A stretch of DNA of 64,000 bases, from NCBI GenBank assembly GCA_004124295.1, contig SCKI01000004.1:62001-126000 (forward strand), given 5' to 3'. Under the pieces are notes generated by a model. That model saw only the letters and a program-made list of their open reading frames with translations. It had not been told where the DNA came from and did no database searches. This DNA is from Fidelibacterota bacterium. GTDB taxonomy: Bacteria; Fidelibacterota; Marinisomatia; SCGC-AAA003-L08; TS1B11. The position numbers and the translations under genes were made by a program. Below are positions 7,008 to 14,816 of the stretch, in pieces (the first letter of the stretch is position 1; every line of letters begins with the position of its first letter).

Positions 7008-7281
7008 ATGACACCCCATGGGTATCTCTCGTCCCGCGAATTTTCAGATCATGTACTCCCATCGTGAAATACAACATGAGGCAGGGAAGCGGGACGGTTT
7101 TTTACGCGAAGGTGGCCAATATCGGGGCTGGGGATGCTGCAGTTGAGGCGGCAGCCAAGGCTTGGAAATACGAAATGTAGCGTTTAGTTTTTGGCCGCTG
7201 TAGAGTGCATTGCCTTGACAACATACACCAAGAACCAAGAACTACGAATTGCAGTAAGATAATTTTGGGGTTTTCCATAAT
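6941..7281. other. Non-coding stretch between radC and the methyltransferase gene
   Basis: After the direct repeat (to 7007) I see no convincing gene. Short open frames here lack family features. A TTGACA lies at 7215-7220 but no good -10 box follows at normal spacing. The text around 7226-7250 (repeats of accaagaact type) resembles low-complexity intergenic spacer. Confidence 0.5.
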
Positions 7282-8037
7282 ATGAGAAGAGCAATACGAC
7301 GAGCCTTCCATCGGATAGGGTTTGGAATCTACCGGAAATTATATGGTGGTAACGGGATGGGAAATGACCACGAATTGATTATTCCACTCGCAACTTTTGC
7401 CCCTTGGAACAGTGATAATTCATTCCAGGACACGTACAAAAAAGTATCCAAGCACACATTGGTGGATAAATATCGATGCTACGAATTATGGAGCCTGATC
7501 GAGCAAAGCGCAAAGCTAAGCGAGGGTAGCATAATTGAAATTGGGGTGTGGCGGGGTGGTACCGGAGCAATCATTGCAAAAGGAGCCCTTGAATGTGGTC
7601 TGGAATGCCCGGTGTATCTATGTGACACATTCAACGGCATTGTCAAGGCAGGGGCGAAGGACCCCTCTTACCTTGATGGCGATCTCAATGACACTTCAAA
7701 GGAAATCGCGGCTGATCTGATCTTCAACCAAATGGGGCTGAACAATGTGCAGATTCTCGAGGGAATTTTCCCTGATGAGACTGCGCAAGGCTTGGCGGGT
7801 GAAAAGTTCAGGTTTGCGCACATAGATGTAGATGTATATAATTCAGCAAAAGGAATCGCCGATTGGATTTGGGACAAAATGATCATAGGCGGGATTATTG
7901 TCTATGACGATTATGGGTTTTATCCCACGCCTGGAATTACCAGGTTTGTTGATGAGCAGCGGTCATACAAAGACAGATTGGTGTTACATAATTTGAATGG
8001 TCACGGTATAGTGGTGAAGCTGGGGGAAAGGCGATGA
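7282..8037 (+). CDS. TylF/MycF-type SAM-dependent O-methyltransferase
   Basis: The 251-residue product carries the class I SAM motif SIIEIGVWRGGTGAIIAK (about residues 80-97), the acidic strand end VYLCDTFNG, the metal-binding stretch FAHIDVDVYNSAKG and GGIIVYDDYG, all typical of the macrocin O-methyltransferase (TylF) family. Members methylate sugar hydroxyls in a Mg-dependent way, in macrolide or surface-polysaccharide pathways. No other glycan genes are adjacent. Base composition is clearly more AT-rich than the radC and PycTM neighbours, and the gene lies between two direct repeats, so transfer or local rearrangement is likely. Confidence 0.88.
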   Translation: MRRAIRRAFHRIGFGIYRKLYGGNGMGNDHELIIPLATFAPWNSDNSFQDTYKKVSKHTLVDKYRCYELWSLIEQSAKLSEGSIIEIGVWRGGTGAIIAKGALECGLECPVYLCDTFNGIVKAGAKDPSYLDGDLNDTSKEIAADLIFNQMGLNNVQILEGIFPDETAQGLAGEKFRFAHIDVDVYNSAKGIADWIWDKMIIGGIIVYDDYGFYPTPGITRFVDEQRSYKDRLVLHNLNGHGIVVKLGERR

Positions 8038-8472
8038 CCCTCAGTGGCACAAATTCTGCTGGGCAGCTCGGGAGTGTTCCATCCAGGTTTTCATAACTGA
8101 GTTACATTCCGCCCGGGGAATGATGCTGTTGACCATACCGTAAAGTCGCCCAGACCGAAAGATAATTTATTAACCAAACTACGCAGTTTTAAACTGCAGC
8201 GTGGACTGGAAAGGGCACCAGGCCAGACGGTCCCCGGTAATCGGCCGGGAGGCAGACACGCCCGGTTTTTCAGTGGAAAAGCAGGTCCTGACCCGGCGAA
8301 ATCGGCCGAGTCTCAAATTCCCCTCCAACGGCCGCAATGGCCACCGCTCGAGGGCTTCCGCACTTCCACGCCGGACTCCTTTTTGATCAGCTGCAGGGTG
8401 AATTTTGTGGTCCCGGGCAGGTCTTTGCAACCATCATTGGCGGATATACGATGGCGGATATAAATTCGCGCC
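8038..8472. other. Non-coding stretch with second repeat copy
   Basis: No gene is supported here. It holds a palindrome, GCAGTTT-T-AAACTGC (near 8184-8198), a GC-rich segment, and the second copy of the radC 5' repeat at 8330-8436. The last 36 bases lead to the PycTM gene. Confidence 0.5.
8330..8436. repeat. Direct repeat copy 2 (radC 5' remnant)
   Basis: This is about 94% identical to 6901-7007 and keeps the AAGGAG site and GTG start of radC on the minus strand. After about 13 radC-like codons (VEVRKPSSGGH) the frame departs from radC and stops, so it is a remnant and not a second gene. Confidence 0.88.
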
Positions 8473-9009
8473 ATGGCTGAAGACCGTTTCGAGCTGCTGT
8501 TTCATATTCTGCAAAGCGAGCAATCCATTCTGTCCCGGGCAGACCAGAAGGCCTATACCCTGCTTTCGGTTCTGGGCGTGTTCATGGTGTTCTTCATCGC
8601 CTACTACCGGCTGATGATGGTCAATTTGTTCATCGTTGGTATGTTGTCGATCTACTTCGCTGCCGCCGGGTTCACCATCTACAATCTCATCCGCACCATC
8701 ATGCCCCGCTTCCGGTCCCGGCCTCCGGCCGAGGGCAGCGATGCCCCCCCGGATCCGACCTTCTTCGGAGGCATCCGGCAGTATAAATCGGCCGACGCTT
8801 ATTACGATTTCATGAGCTCCATCAAGGCCAGTGACGAGCGCTCGTTGCGGTTTCTGAGCGGGCAAATCTATGCCTTGGCCCAAATCAACTGGACCAAGAA
8901 CCTCCACCTCCGCCGGGGGATGTTTTCCTTTTTCGTGGCCATCACCGCCGAACTGCTCATGGTCCTGTCCACCTTCATCGTCATGGGGCTGGAACAGGTG
9001 GGCCGATGA
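8473..9009 (+). CDS. PycTM-type (Pycsar effector family) membrane protein
   Basis: The 178-residue protein opens with a helix ending in SRADQKAYTLLSVLG, followed by two close TM segments (about residues 30-48 and 52-72), a soluble middle containing SADAYYDFMSSIKASDERS and ILYALAQI-like helix, and a third hydrophobic segment near 150-172. The ADxKA-LL motif and TM hairpin are the hallmark of the PycTM/DUF5706 family, whose best-known members are membrane effectors of Pycsar anti-phage systems. No uridylate cyclase lies beside it, so a defence role is not shown. Its stop overlaps the next start as ATGA, which ties it to queD. Confidence 0.78.
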   Translation: MAEDRFELLFHILQSEQSILSRADQKAYTLLSVLGVFMVFFIAYYRLMMVNLFIVGMLSIYFAAAGFTIYNLIRTIMPRFRSRPPAEGSDAPPDPTFFGGIRQYKSADAYYDFMSSIKASDERSLRFLSGQIYALAQINWTKNLHLRRGMFSFFVAITAELLMVLSTFIVMGLEQVGR

Positions 9010-9461
9010 CGGGCGGGGAGCGAATAGTGGTCACCCACGGCGTCAAGGTTGTCAAGCGCTTCCGCTGGAGCATGGCTCACCGGCTGACCCACGGTTATAC
9101 GGGCCGTTGCGCCTCACTCCACGGCCACGAGTACGAGGTCGGCGTCACCATTTCGGGCAGCATGGACAAGATGGGACTGGTGGTGGACTTCGGCGATGTC
9201 AAGAAGGTCTGCGGCGGCTGGATCAAGGAGCATCTGGATCACACCACTATCGTCTGCGAGGATGATACCCCTTTGCTGGCGTTCCTGCAGGATGAGGGCC
9301 AGCGCCACTACAGTGTGCCGTTCAATACCACCGCCGAAAATATCGCCGTGCACCTGCGGACCAAAATGCAAAGCGCGCTGGACGAGGGCCTCGACACCCC
9401 TCTGCAGGTGGAAAGCATCACTCTGATGGAGACCCCCAACAGCTGCGTCGAAACCCCCTGA
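9006..9461 (+). CDS. queD: 6-carboxytetrahydropterin synthase QueD / PTPS family
   Basis: QueD converts dihydroneopterin triphosphate to 6-carboxytetrahydropterin in the queuosine (7-deazaguanine) pathway. The 151-residue protein shows FRWSMAHRL (first zinc His), CASLHGHEYEV (catalytic Cys plus two zinc His), GLVVDFGDVK, LDHTTI and the substrate-binding tail METPNSCVE. The Cys-x3-HGH spacing favours QueD over eukaryotic-type PTPS. The start overlaps the PycTM stop by four bases. A selenoprotein gene follows after 22 bases, so the three may be co-transcribed, though no functional link is evident. No other queuosine genes are in the window. Confidence 0.92.
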   Translation: MTGGERIVVTHGVKVVKRFRWSMAHRLTHGYTGRCASLHGHEYEVGVTISGSMDKMGLVVDFGDVKKVCGGWIKEHLDHTTIVCEDDTPLLAFLQDEGQRHYSVPFNTTAENIAVHLRTKMQSALDEGLDTPLQVESITLMETPNSCVETP

Positions 9462-9483
9462 CCGCCCGCCGGTCTCCCCCGAT

Positions 9484-10347
9484 ATGCTGATCCGCCTGCG
9501 TACCGTGTTGCTGGCGCTGACGAACCTGCGCGGTTCCGTCCTGCGGCAGGCCATCTTTCTGGTGGCCATCACCCTGCTGTGGATCGGCGGCCTGGCGCTG
9601 CTGCCCGGCCCGCTGCAGGGCCTCCATCTGCTGGCTGCCGCCGCCGGCCCTGCCCTGACCCTGGGGGGCTACCTGGCCGGTATGCTGTGGCCTTACTGGC
9701 GGATCAACTGGATAGTGCGGTTGGGCGCAGCGGAAACGGCCGTGGCCACCCTATGGCTCTGGTTTGTGCTGCCTCCACTGGCGGCGCTGACGCTCACCTG
9801 GCAGCCATTGACGGCGGCCATCAGCATGTTGCTCTACCATGAACGCGGCAGTTTTTTCGGCAGCCTGGACGGCGGCAGGCCCCGGACAGGCGAGCGCTTC
9901 CCCGACTTCGATCTGGCCAACAGCGATGGGGCCACGGCCAACCTGGCCGGCTGCCTGGCCGCGGGGCCGGTGCTGTTCCTGTTCTACCGGGGCGACTGGT
10001 GACCCTTTTGCGTCACTGAGCTGGGCCAGCTGCAGCGCTACTACCGGTCCTTCCAGGACCAGGGCATCCGCATCGTTGCCATCAGCGTCGATTCTCCGGA
10101 GCGGAACGCCCGTCTGCGCCGGCGGTTGGGGGCCGAATTCACCTTCCTCAGCGATCCCGGACTGACCCTTATGGACCGCCTCGGCATCCGCTACAGGCGG
10201 CGGCATTCCAGCGAAGGATCGCTGGCCGTGCCAGCCCAATTCCTGGTGGACCGTGAGGGGGTCATCCGCTGGGTCACTATCGCCACTACCTGGCGCAAAC
10301 GGCCGCCGCCCGGGCGGGTGCTGGCGGAGATCAGCCGTGAGGTGTGA
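9484..10347 (+). CDS. Predicted membrane-anchored peroxiredoxin-like selenoprotein (UPFC)
   Basis: Reading through the TGA at 10000-10002 gives one 287-residue protein. Residues 15-120 hold three or four TM segments. A redoxin domain follows, beginning at GERFPDFDLANSDG, with FLFYRGDW-U173-PFC176-VTELGQLQRYY, then IVAISVDSPERN, TFLSDPG and AVPAQFLVDREGVIRWV. In Prx-like/AhpC-TSA proteins of this type the position after RGxW is the peroxidatic Cys of WCPFC. Domain sequence on both sides of the TGA is intact and in frame, which argues against a dead gene. A SECIS-like hairpin is at 10016-10035. It probably reduces peroxides or disulfides at the inner membrane; which side the domain faces is not clear. 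Alternative: nonsense mutation. Confidence 0.85.
10016..10035 (+). promoter_or_regulatory. Candidate bacterial SECIS hairpin for the peroxiredoxin-like gene
   Basis: CTGAGCTG-GGC-CAGCT-g-CAG forms an eight-pair stem with one bulged G and a GGC loop at 10024-10026. The loop begins 22 bases after the UGA and starts with G, both fitting the bacterial SECIS pattern. Confidence 0.6.
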
Positions 10348-10702
10348 GGGTCCAGTCTTCACCGCCAAGCCGGCCCGCCTGAGGAGAGTTCAGGGGCTGG
10401 GGTCTGGGGGCTTGCGCCGTCACCCTGAGCCCGTCGAAGGGTGAGTCTGCCGAAGGGCAGAGGGGCTAACTCACCCCCCGGCCCTTCGACAAGCTCAGGG
10501 CGGGCCCCCTCTCTTCGAAGAGAGGGGGAGACATGCAATGTCCGGGGTGAGTTCCGTCTAGCCGGAACGTCACGCTGAGCTTACCGACGCGTCTCTGGCT
10601 GGGATGACCGCTCGTTCAGGGTATTATATTCAGCATTGAGTTCGTTATTTATCTATTTAGATTCCAACCTGACGGAACAAAAAAGATTAAAGTGCGGAGC
10701 CC
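10348..10702. other. Intergenic stretch with inverted repeat elements
   Basis: No gene is seen. CCTGAGCCCGTCGAAGG (10424-10440) and its near reverse complement CCTTCGACAAGCTCAGG (10483-10499) form a large inverted pair, followed by CTCTCTTCGAAGAGAG (about 10509-10524). The same core recurs at 13067-13083 and 19810-19826, so these are dispersed intergenic elements. An AT-rich segment before hicB (10620-10690) may carry its promoter. Confidence 0.6.
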
Positions 10703-10900
10703 ATGAAATATATCGTCAAAACCAAGCAGAGCGACGAAGGGTATGCCGTCTGGTGTCCCGGCTTGCCAGGCTGTTGGTCCCAAGGGGCCACTGAGGAGGA
10801 AGCGTTGGAAAATATTAAAGACGCCATTGCCGCCTATCTCGCTACGGTCGAAGTGATTACCGAGGGCGAAGAGACCCACGAAGTTGAGGTTCCGGCCTAG
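10703..10900 (+). CDS. HicB-family antitoxin-like protein
   Basis: The 65-residue protein reads MKYIVKTKQSDEGYAVWCPG, LPGCWSQGATEEEALENIKD and AIAAYLATVE, the partial RNase H-like fold of HicB antitoxins. HicB normally neutralises the mRNA-cleaving toxin HicA. It lacks the extra C-terminal DNA-binding domain of longer HicB forms. A truncated hicA-like start follows 2 bases later, so this antitoxin appears orphaned. A terminator lies downstream at 11042-11068. Confidence 0.88.
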   Translation: MKYIVKTKQSDEGYAVWCPGLPGCWSQGATEEEALENIKDAIAAYLATVEVITEGEETHEVEVPA

Positions 10901-10902
10901 TT

Positions 10903-10956
10903 TTGCCCAAACTACCGGGCATCTCGTCCAAAGCAGTCGCCAAGACTCGCCCTTAG
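10903..10956 (+). pseudogene. Truncated hicA toxin remnant
   Basis: From a TTG at 10903 the frame reads LPKLPGISSKAVAKTRP and stops at 10956. HicA toxins begin with (M)PKLPGISGKE followed by a helix and a GSHH-type catalytic region. Only the first 17 residues are present and no GSH motif follows in any frame that I can see, so the toxin is destroyed. The assignment is from a short match plus its position after hicB. Confidence 0.6.
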
Positions 10957-11041
10957 ATGGTGACTATGTTGGATGATCCCAAGCTCGGGCATCTTAGCTT
11001 CGCAACACCCCAACCTGTATACCATGTCTGTGAATTCGACA

Positions 11042-11068
11042 AGCCGGGAGTAATCCCGGCTTTTTTTA
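11042..11068 (+). terminator. Rho-independent terminator after hicBA remnant
   Basis: AGCCGGGA-GTAA-TCCCGGCT is a perfect eight-pair stem followed by a run of seven T. It would end transcription from hicB before the beta-helix gene. Confidence 0.88.
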
Positions 11069-11128
11069 TTCCAATTATTCCATTAACATAGCCATAATTA
11101 AGCCCGATCCATACACGGCGGTGATTGC

Positions 11129-13018
11129 ATGAAGCGAATCTTACTCATTCCTATGGTTTCAATTTCACTCAAAGGAATGTTGTTGGGTGGAATCATCAAT
11201 GTCCCCGGTGATCATTCGACTATCCAGGCAGCGCTAAATGCTGCTCAAACTGGCGACACCGTCCTTGTCCAACCAGGCACCTACTATGAAAACATTTTTT
11301 GGCCGGATGTGAATGGTATCAAGTTGATAAGTGCTGGAGATTCAAGTAATACGATTATTGACGGTGGTGGGACGAGTAGTGTAATCTATATGAATCCAAC
11401 TACTGCGACGATTGATACAACCACAGTGATAGAGGGGTTTAAGATTACAAATGGGGGTGGTGTTACATTTGGTGGAGGATTTTTCGTTCAAAATGCTAGC
11501 CCTATCATTCTCAATATGCTGATTGATCAGAATACCGCTACCGACCGAGGCGGTGGACTCTATCTCAGATATAGCGAGTCAATTATAAAATCTTCGTCAA
11601 TTACCGACAACGAAGCTCCATTCGGTGGTGGTATCTGGAATCAGAATAGCTCTACATTAATGAGTCATCTTGTGATTAGTAGAAACATTGGATGGTCAAA
11701 AGGCGGAGGCATGTTTGTCTCGTCCGGCTCAGTTACCCTAAAAAATATGAAAATAATGAACAATAGAGCTGGATCGGATGGTGGGGGACTCTGGTTAAGC
11801 GGGAACGTGTCCATGACGACATTACTGATTGTTGAAAATAGTGGAACCAATGGGGGTGGTATTTTTTTTGATGTCAATCGAGGAACAGATTTAAAATTCA
11901 GTGATATTCAAATTATTCATAATACAGGTTCCAATGGTGGTGGGCTCTACGCAGGGTACGATTACACGCCGGGATGGGGAAGTGGAACACTGACATGGTC
12001 AAATGTTGTGATAAGCAAAAATGTTAGCAATTATGGTGGGGGTATTTATTCGAAAGGGAATCCCCCACTCAGCAATTTGTCAATCTCCCACAACGAGGCC
12101 GTTTTCAACGGCGGGGGTATTTATTTTCAAAACAGTCAGATTCCCCAATCGCAATTCTTAACCATCACCCATAATCGAAGTAGGCATGGGGTCGGTGGTC
12201 TTTTTAGCGAAAGTGGGAGTTCTTCGATTTCAAAAAGCAATTTGTTAAATAATGGGGCAGGCTATACGAACTCGGATAACAGTGTAATACTTGATGCGGA
12301 TAGTGTTTGGTGGGGGCATACAAGTGGCCCCTACCATCCCAATCAAAACCCTACAGGGCAAGGTGATTCAGTAAACGCATTCGTGAATGTAACCCCTTGG
12401 CTCACAACCCCAGATACCACCGCTCCCCCAATTCCGGCTCAAAACCTTATATCGACTGGATCCGGAAACGACTTCATCAACCTATCATGGGATCCGAGCC
12501 CACTTGGAGACTTCGCTGGATACATATTGTATTACGATTCAGACTCAAGTGGATATCCTTACTCTAACTCACTTGATGTTGGGACAGGTACATCATATTC
12601 GCTTACGGGGTTGCAAGTAGGTACACCGGTCTACCTGGCGGTGACTGTCTATGACACGGATGGAAATGAAAGCTGGTATTCCAATGAAGTGACGTTGAAC
12701 CCAGCAGTGTTGGATATATATGAATCAAACCAATTCCCAACAAAGTTCGCTCTGCACCAAAACTATCCTAACCCCTTCAATCCAACCACTCGACTTGAGT
12801 TTGATTTACCACATCAAGTTCAGGTCAGTTTGAAGGTCTATGATATTATGGGTAGAGAAGTGATTACAATGGTCAACGAATCAATGAATCCAGGATACCA
12901 TCGACTGGTCTGGGACGGCCGTAATAAGAGGGGTCAACAGGTTCCTACGGGCATTTACATTGCCAAGTTAGTGACACCGGAGTACGATAAATCAATCAAG
13001 ATGGTGTTGCTGAAATAG
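11129..13018 (+). CDS. Secreted parallel beta-helix protein with fibronectin III and type IX sorting domain
   Basis: The 629-residue protein begins with a hydrophobic leader, then INVPGDHSTIQAALNAA, the usual entry to a NosD/pectate-lyase-like right-handed beta-helix. Residues about 40-390 are short coils marked by repeated GGGL/GGGI turns (GGGLYLRYSES, GGGIWNQNSS, GGGMFVSSG). A fibronectin III-like unit follows (about 430-530), and then a C-terminal domain with NYPNPFNPTTRLEFDLP and KMVLLK, the type IX sorting signal. It is probably exported and attached to or released from the surface. No catalytic residues stand out, so it may bind polysaccharide or be structural. The gene is distinctly AT-richer than its flanks. 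Confidence 0.85.
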   Translation: MKRILLIPMVSISLKGMLLGGIINVPGDHSTIQAALNAAQTGDTVLVQPGTYYENIFWPDVNGIKLISAGDSSNTIIDGGGTSSVIYMNPTTATIDTTTVIEGFKITNGGGVTFGGGFFVQNASPIILNMLIDQNTATDRGGGLYLRYSESIIKSSSITDNEAPFGGGIWNQNSSTLMSHLVISRNIGWSKGGGMFVSSGSVTLKNMKIMNNRAGSDGGGLWLSGNVSMTTLLIVENSGTNGGGIFFDVNRGTDLKFSDIQIIHNTGSNGGGLYAGYDYTPGWGSGTLTWSNVVISKNVSNYGGGIYSKGNPPLSNLSISHNEAVFNGGGIYFQNSQIPQSQFLTITHNRSRHGVGGLFSESGSSSISKSNLLNNGAGYTNSDNSVILDADSVWWGHTSGPYHPNQNPTGQGDSVNAFVNVTPWLTTPDTTAPPIPAQNLISTGSGNDFINLSWDPSPLGDFAGYILYYDSDSSGYPYSNSLDVGTGTSYSLTGLQVGTPVYLAVTVYDTDGNESWYSNEVTLNPAVLDIYESNQFPTKFALHQNYPNPFNPTTRLEFDLPHQVQVSLKVYDIMGREVITMVNESMNPGYHRLVWDGRNKRGQQVPTGIYIAKLVTPEYDKSIKMVLLK

Positions 13019-13066
13019 CGGCCCGTCAGCGACCGGAAGATGAAGAATTGAACCGCCAAGGCTTGT

Positions 13067-13083
13067 CCTGAGCTCGTCGAAGG
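13067..13083. repeat. Dispersed CCTGAG-TCGAAGG element
   Basis: CCTGAGCTCGTCGAAGG is the same core as the elements at 10424-10440, 10483-10499 (inverted) and 19810-19826 (inverted). All copies are intergenic. Confidence 0.6.
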
Positions 13084-13132
13084 GGACGCCAAGAGGAATT
13101 AAACCACAGAGACACTGAGGGCGCAGAGTTCT

Positions 13133-13165
13133 CACTCACCCCGACGGTTCCCGTCGGGGTGAGTG
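13133..13165. terminator. Strong hairpin, bidirectional terminator between convergent genes
   Basis: A perfect 15-pair inverted repeat (core CTCACCCCGACGG-TTC-CCGTCGGGGTGAG) lies between the plus-strand beta-helix gene and minus-strand thyX. A T-containing tail follows on the plus strand (TGTCTTT). Position and strength suit termination of the convergent transcripts. Confidence 0.7.
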
Positions 13166-13207
13166 TCTTTGTATCCCTGCCAGCGACTTTCAGAATCACG
13201 CTGCGAT

Positions 13208-14785
13208 CTACAGCAGCCTTTCGTACTCGCCTATATCGAGCTTCCACACCTTGACGCCGCAGTAGCGGTCCCCTTCCGGGCAGATGGGCCGGGTGGAGGC
13301 CATCTGCCGCAGGGTGCAGGGGGGCAGCAGATACTTGCCGATGCGCGGGTGGACCTCCCGCACCTGCTCCGCCTCATCGACGCTGGCCCGCCAGATTTCC
13401 TCCTGGGCCAGATAGCAGAGCCGCATGCGGTGCTTGTGGTGCAGGTTGAGCAGGTCCGCCGATTCGGTGAAGCGCACGGCCACCCCGTTGGGCAGCAGGT
13501 AGTTGGCCGTCTCCGCCGGGACGCCGAGTTGCCTCAGCCGGCCGATGGCTTCCCAGGTCCGGTCCAGGGCGTCGTTGTAGATGCGCCGGGCGGCCTCGTC
13601 GGCCTGGATGAGCACCGGCATGATGGTGTCGGGATCGCCGGAGAGCTGCGTGGCCAGCACCGGCCGGCTGCCGGGGGTCATGCGGTGGCGCTGGTCCTGG
13701 CTGTCCGCGGCATGGGAGAGCTTCTTGCGAAAGGTGTAGCCGGGGTGGTGCAAGGTCCGGGAGAGCTTGTCGTGGGTGGTTAGGTTGAGGGTCTCGCCAT
13801 AGAGCTTGTTCCGGGCCGGGTCAAGGGCCAGGCCGATAGCCTCATCGTCATCCAGTTCGGTGGCGGTGGCGCCCAGCACTTCCCGCACCGCATCGGCCAG
13901 CACCGCTTCGCTGTTGGCCTTGTAGTCCACCAGCCGGGAATGGCGTCCCTGCAGCGAGGCATCGAACTGCTCCTTAAAACCCGGGGCCGGGGCCGGATTC
14001 TCCAGCCAGGGGAAGATGGTGAAATCGTCCGCCTCCAGCGGCTCCTGCAGAATGATCTCATAATCCGGCTCGTGGTCGAGGACGGCCCGGACCATCAACC
14101 CCACCACTTTGCGTTGCTCCTCGGGCACGTCCCCCATCTGGCAGATGCGCCAGTAGCGCAGCAGGGTGATGCCGCTGACCGTGTGGTAGAGGTAGGCCAG
14201 GGTAGCCACCGGGGCCACATAGCGGGCCGCCTCCTGGGCCTTCTTCAGGATTCCCTTGCGGTAATCGTCGGGCCGGCGGCCCCGGGCCGGGAACAGCCGG
14301 TAGTACTCCGCCTCCGCCACCGGAAACAGTGTCTCGCGGAGCTCCCGGTAGGCGGCCAGCTGCATTTCCACCGCTGCCGAATAGACCTCCGCCGCCTGGC
14401 CCGGCAGGGCCGGATAGTAGATGGCGTCCGCTTTCAGCTTCACATAGCGCTGGCTGACCTGCTCGGAATTGTAGAACGGGTGACTGTGCAGAAAGGACCA
14501 GATGAACTGGCGGGATATGCCGCTGAGGGCAAACTGGAACTGGGCATGCTGGAAGGTGGTGTGGTGTCCGGCCTGGTAGATGGACTCGGCGATGGCCCGG
14601 TCCCGGCCACCGGGCTCCAGGTTGATGGCTTCATCAGGGATGATGCCCTTGGCGCTGTAGCAGGTCCGGGCGGTGGCCACCGCATTGCTGAAGGGGGTGC
14701 TGAAGGCCTTGACCAGCTCGACCACCGGTTCGGTGACGCCGAATTTGCCTTGGTCTGCAACCGCCCCCGGGATCGCCTCAGCCAT
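13208..14785 (-). CDS. Double-length FAD-dependent thymidylate synthase-like protein (ThyX family)
   Basis: ThyX makes dTMP from dUMP using FAD and methylene-tetrahydrofolate. This protein is 525 residues, about twice the usual ThyX, and looks like two ThyX-like halves. The N-terminal half has TTFQHAQFQFALSGISRQF and SHPFYNSEQVSQRYVKL, which aligns with the ThyX signature but lacks its RHR triad. The C-terminal half has LSRTLHHPGYTF and then SQDQRHRMTPGSRP, with an RHR. No classical thyA is in the window. It follows cysQ by 31 bases on the same strand. I regard it as ThyX-family with moderate certainty of catalytic function, since neither half shows the complete motif. Confidence 0.78.
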   Translation of the reverse strand: MAEAIPGAVADQGKFGVTEPVVELVKAFSTPFSNAVATARTCYSAKGIIPDEAINLEPGGRDRAIAESIYQAGHHTTFQHAQFQFALSGISRQFIWSFLHSHPFYNSEQVSQRYVKLKADAIYYPALPGQAAEVYSAAVEMQLAAYRELRETLFPVAEAEYYRLFPARGRRPDDYRKGILKKAQEAARYVAPVATLAYLYHTVSGITLLRYWRICQMGDVPEEQRKVVGLMVRAVLDHEPDYEIILQEPLEADDFTIFPWLENPAPAPGFKEQFDASLQGRHSRLVDYKANSEAVLADAVREVLGATATELDDDEAIGLALDPARNKLYGETLNLTTHDKLSRTLHHPGYTFRKKLSHAADSQDQRHRMTPGSRPVLATQLSGDPDTIMPVLIQADEAARRIYNDALDRTWEAIGRLRQLGVPAETANYLLPNGVAVRFTESADLLNLHHKHRMRLCYLAQEEIWRASVDEAEQVREVHPRIGKYLLPPCTLRQMASTRPICPEGDRYCGVKVWKLDIGEYERLL

Positions 14786-14816
14786 GTTACCGCTGCACCC
14801 TGGAATGACGGGTCAT

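Noticed and set aside
6899-7180. A 93-codon plus-strand gene over the radC start
   Set aside because: It runs antisense through the radC 5' end and the direct repeat and has no protein-like motif.
859-10347. UGA reassigned to an amino acid genome-wide (code 4 or 25)
   Set aside because: Many genes here end in UGA, often in ATGA or GTGA overlaps with the next start (for example 1818, 32990, 34024, 37310, 39687). Only sites expected to be Cys in redox or metal motifs are read through.
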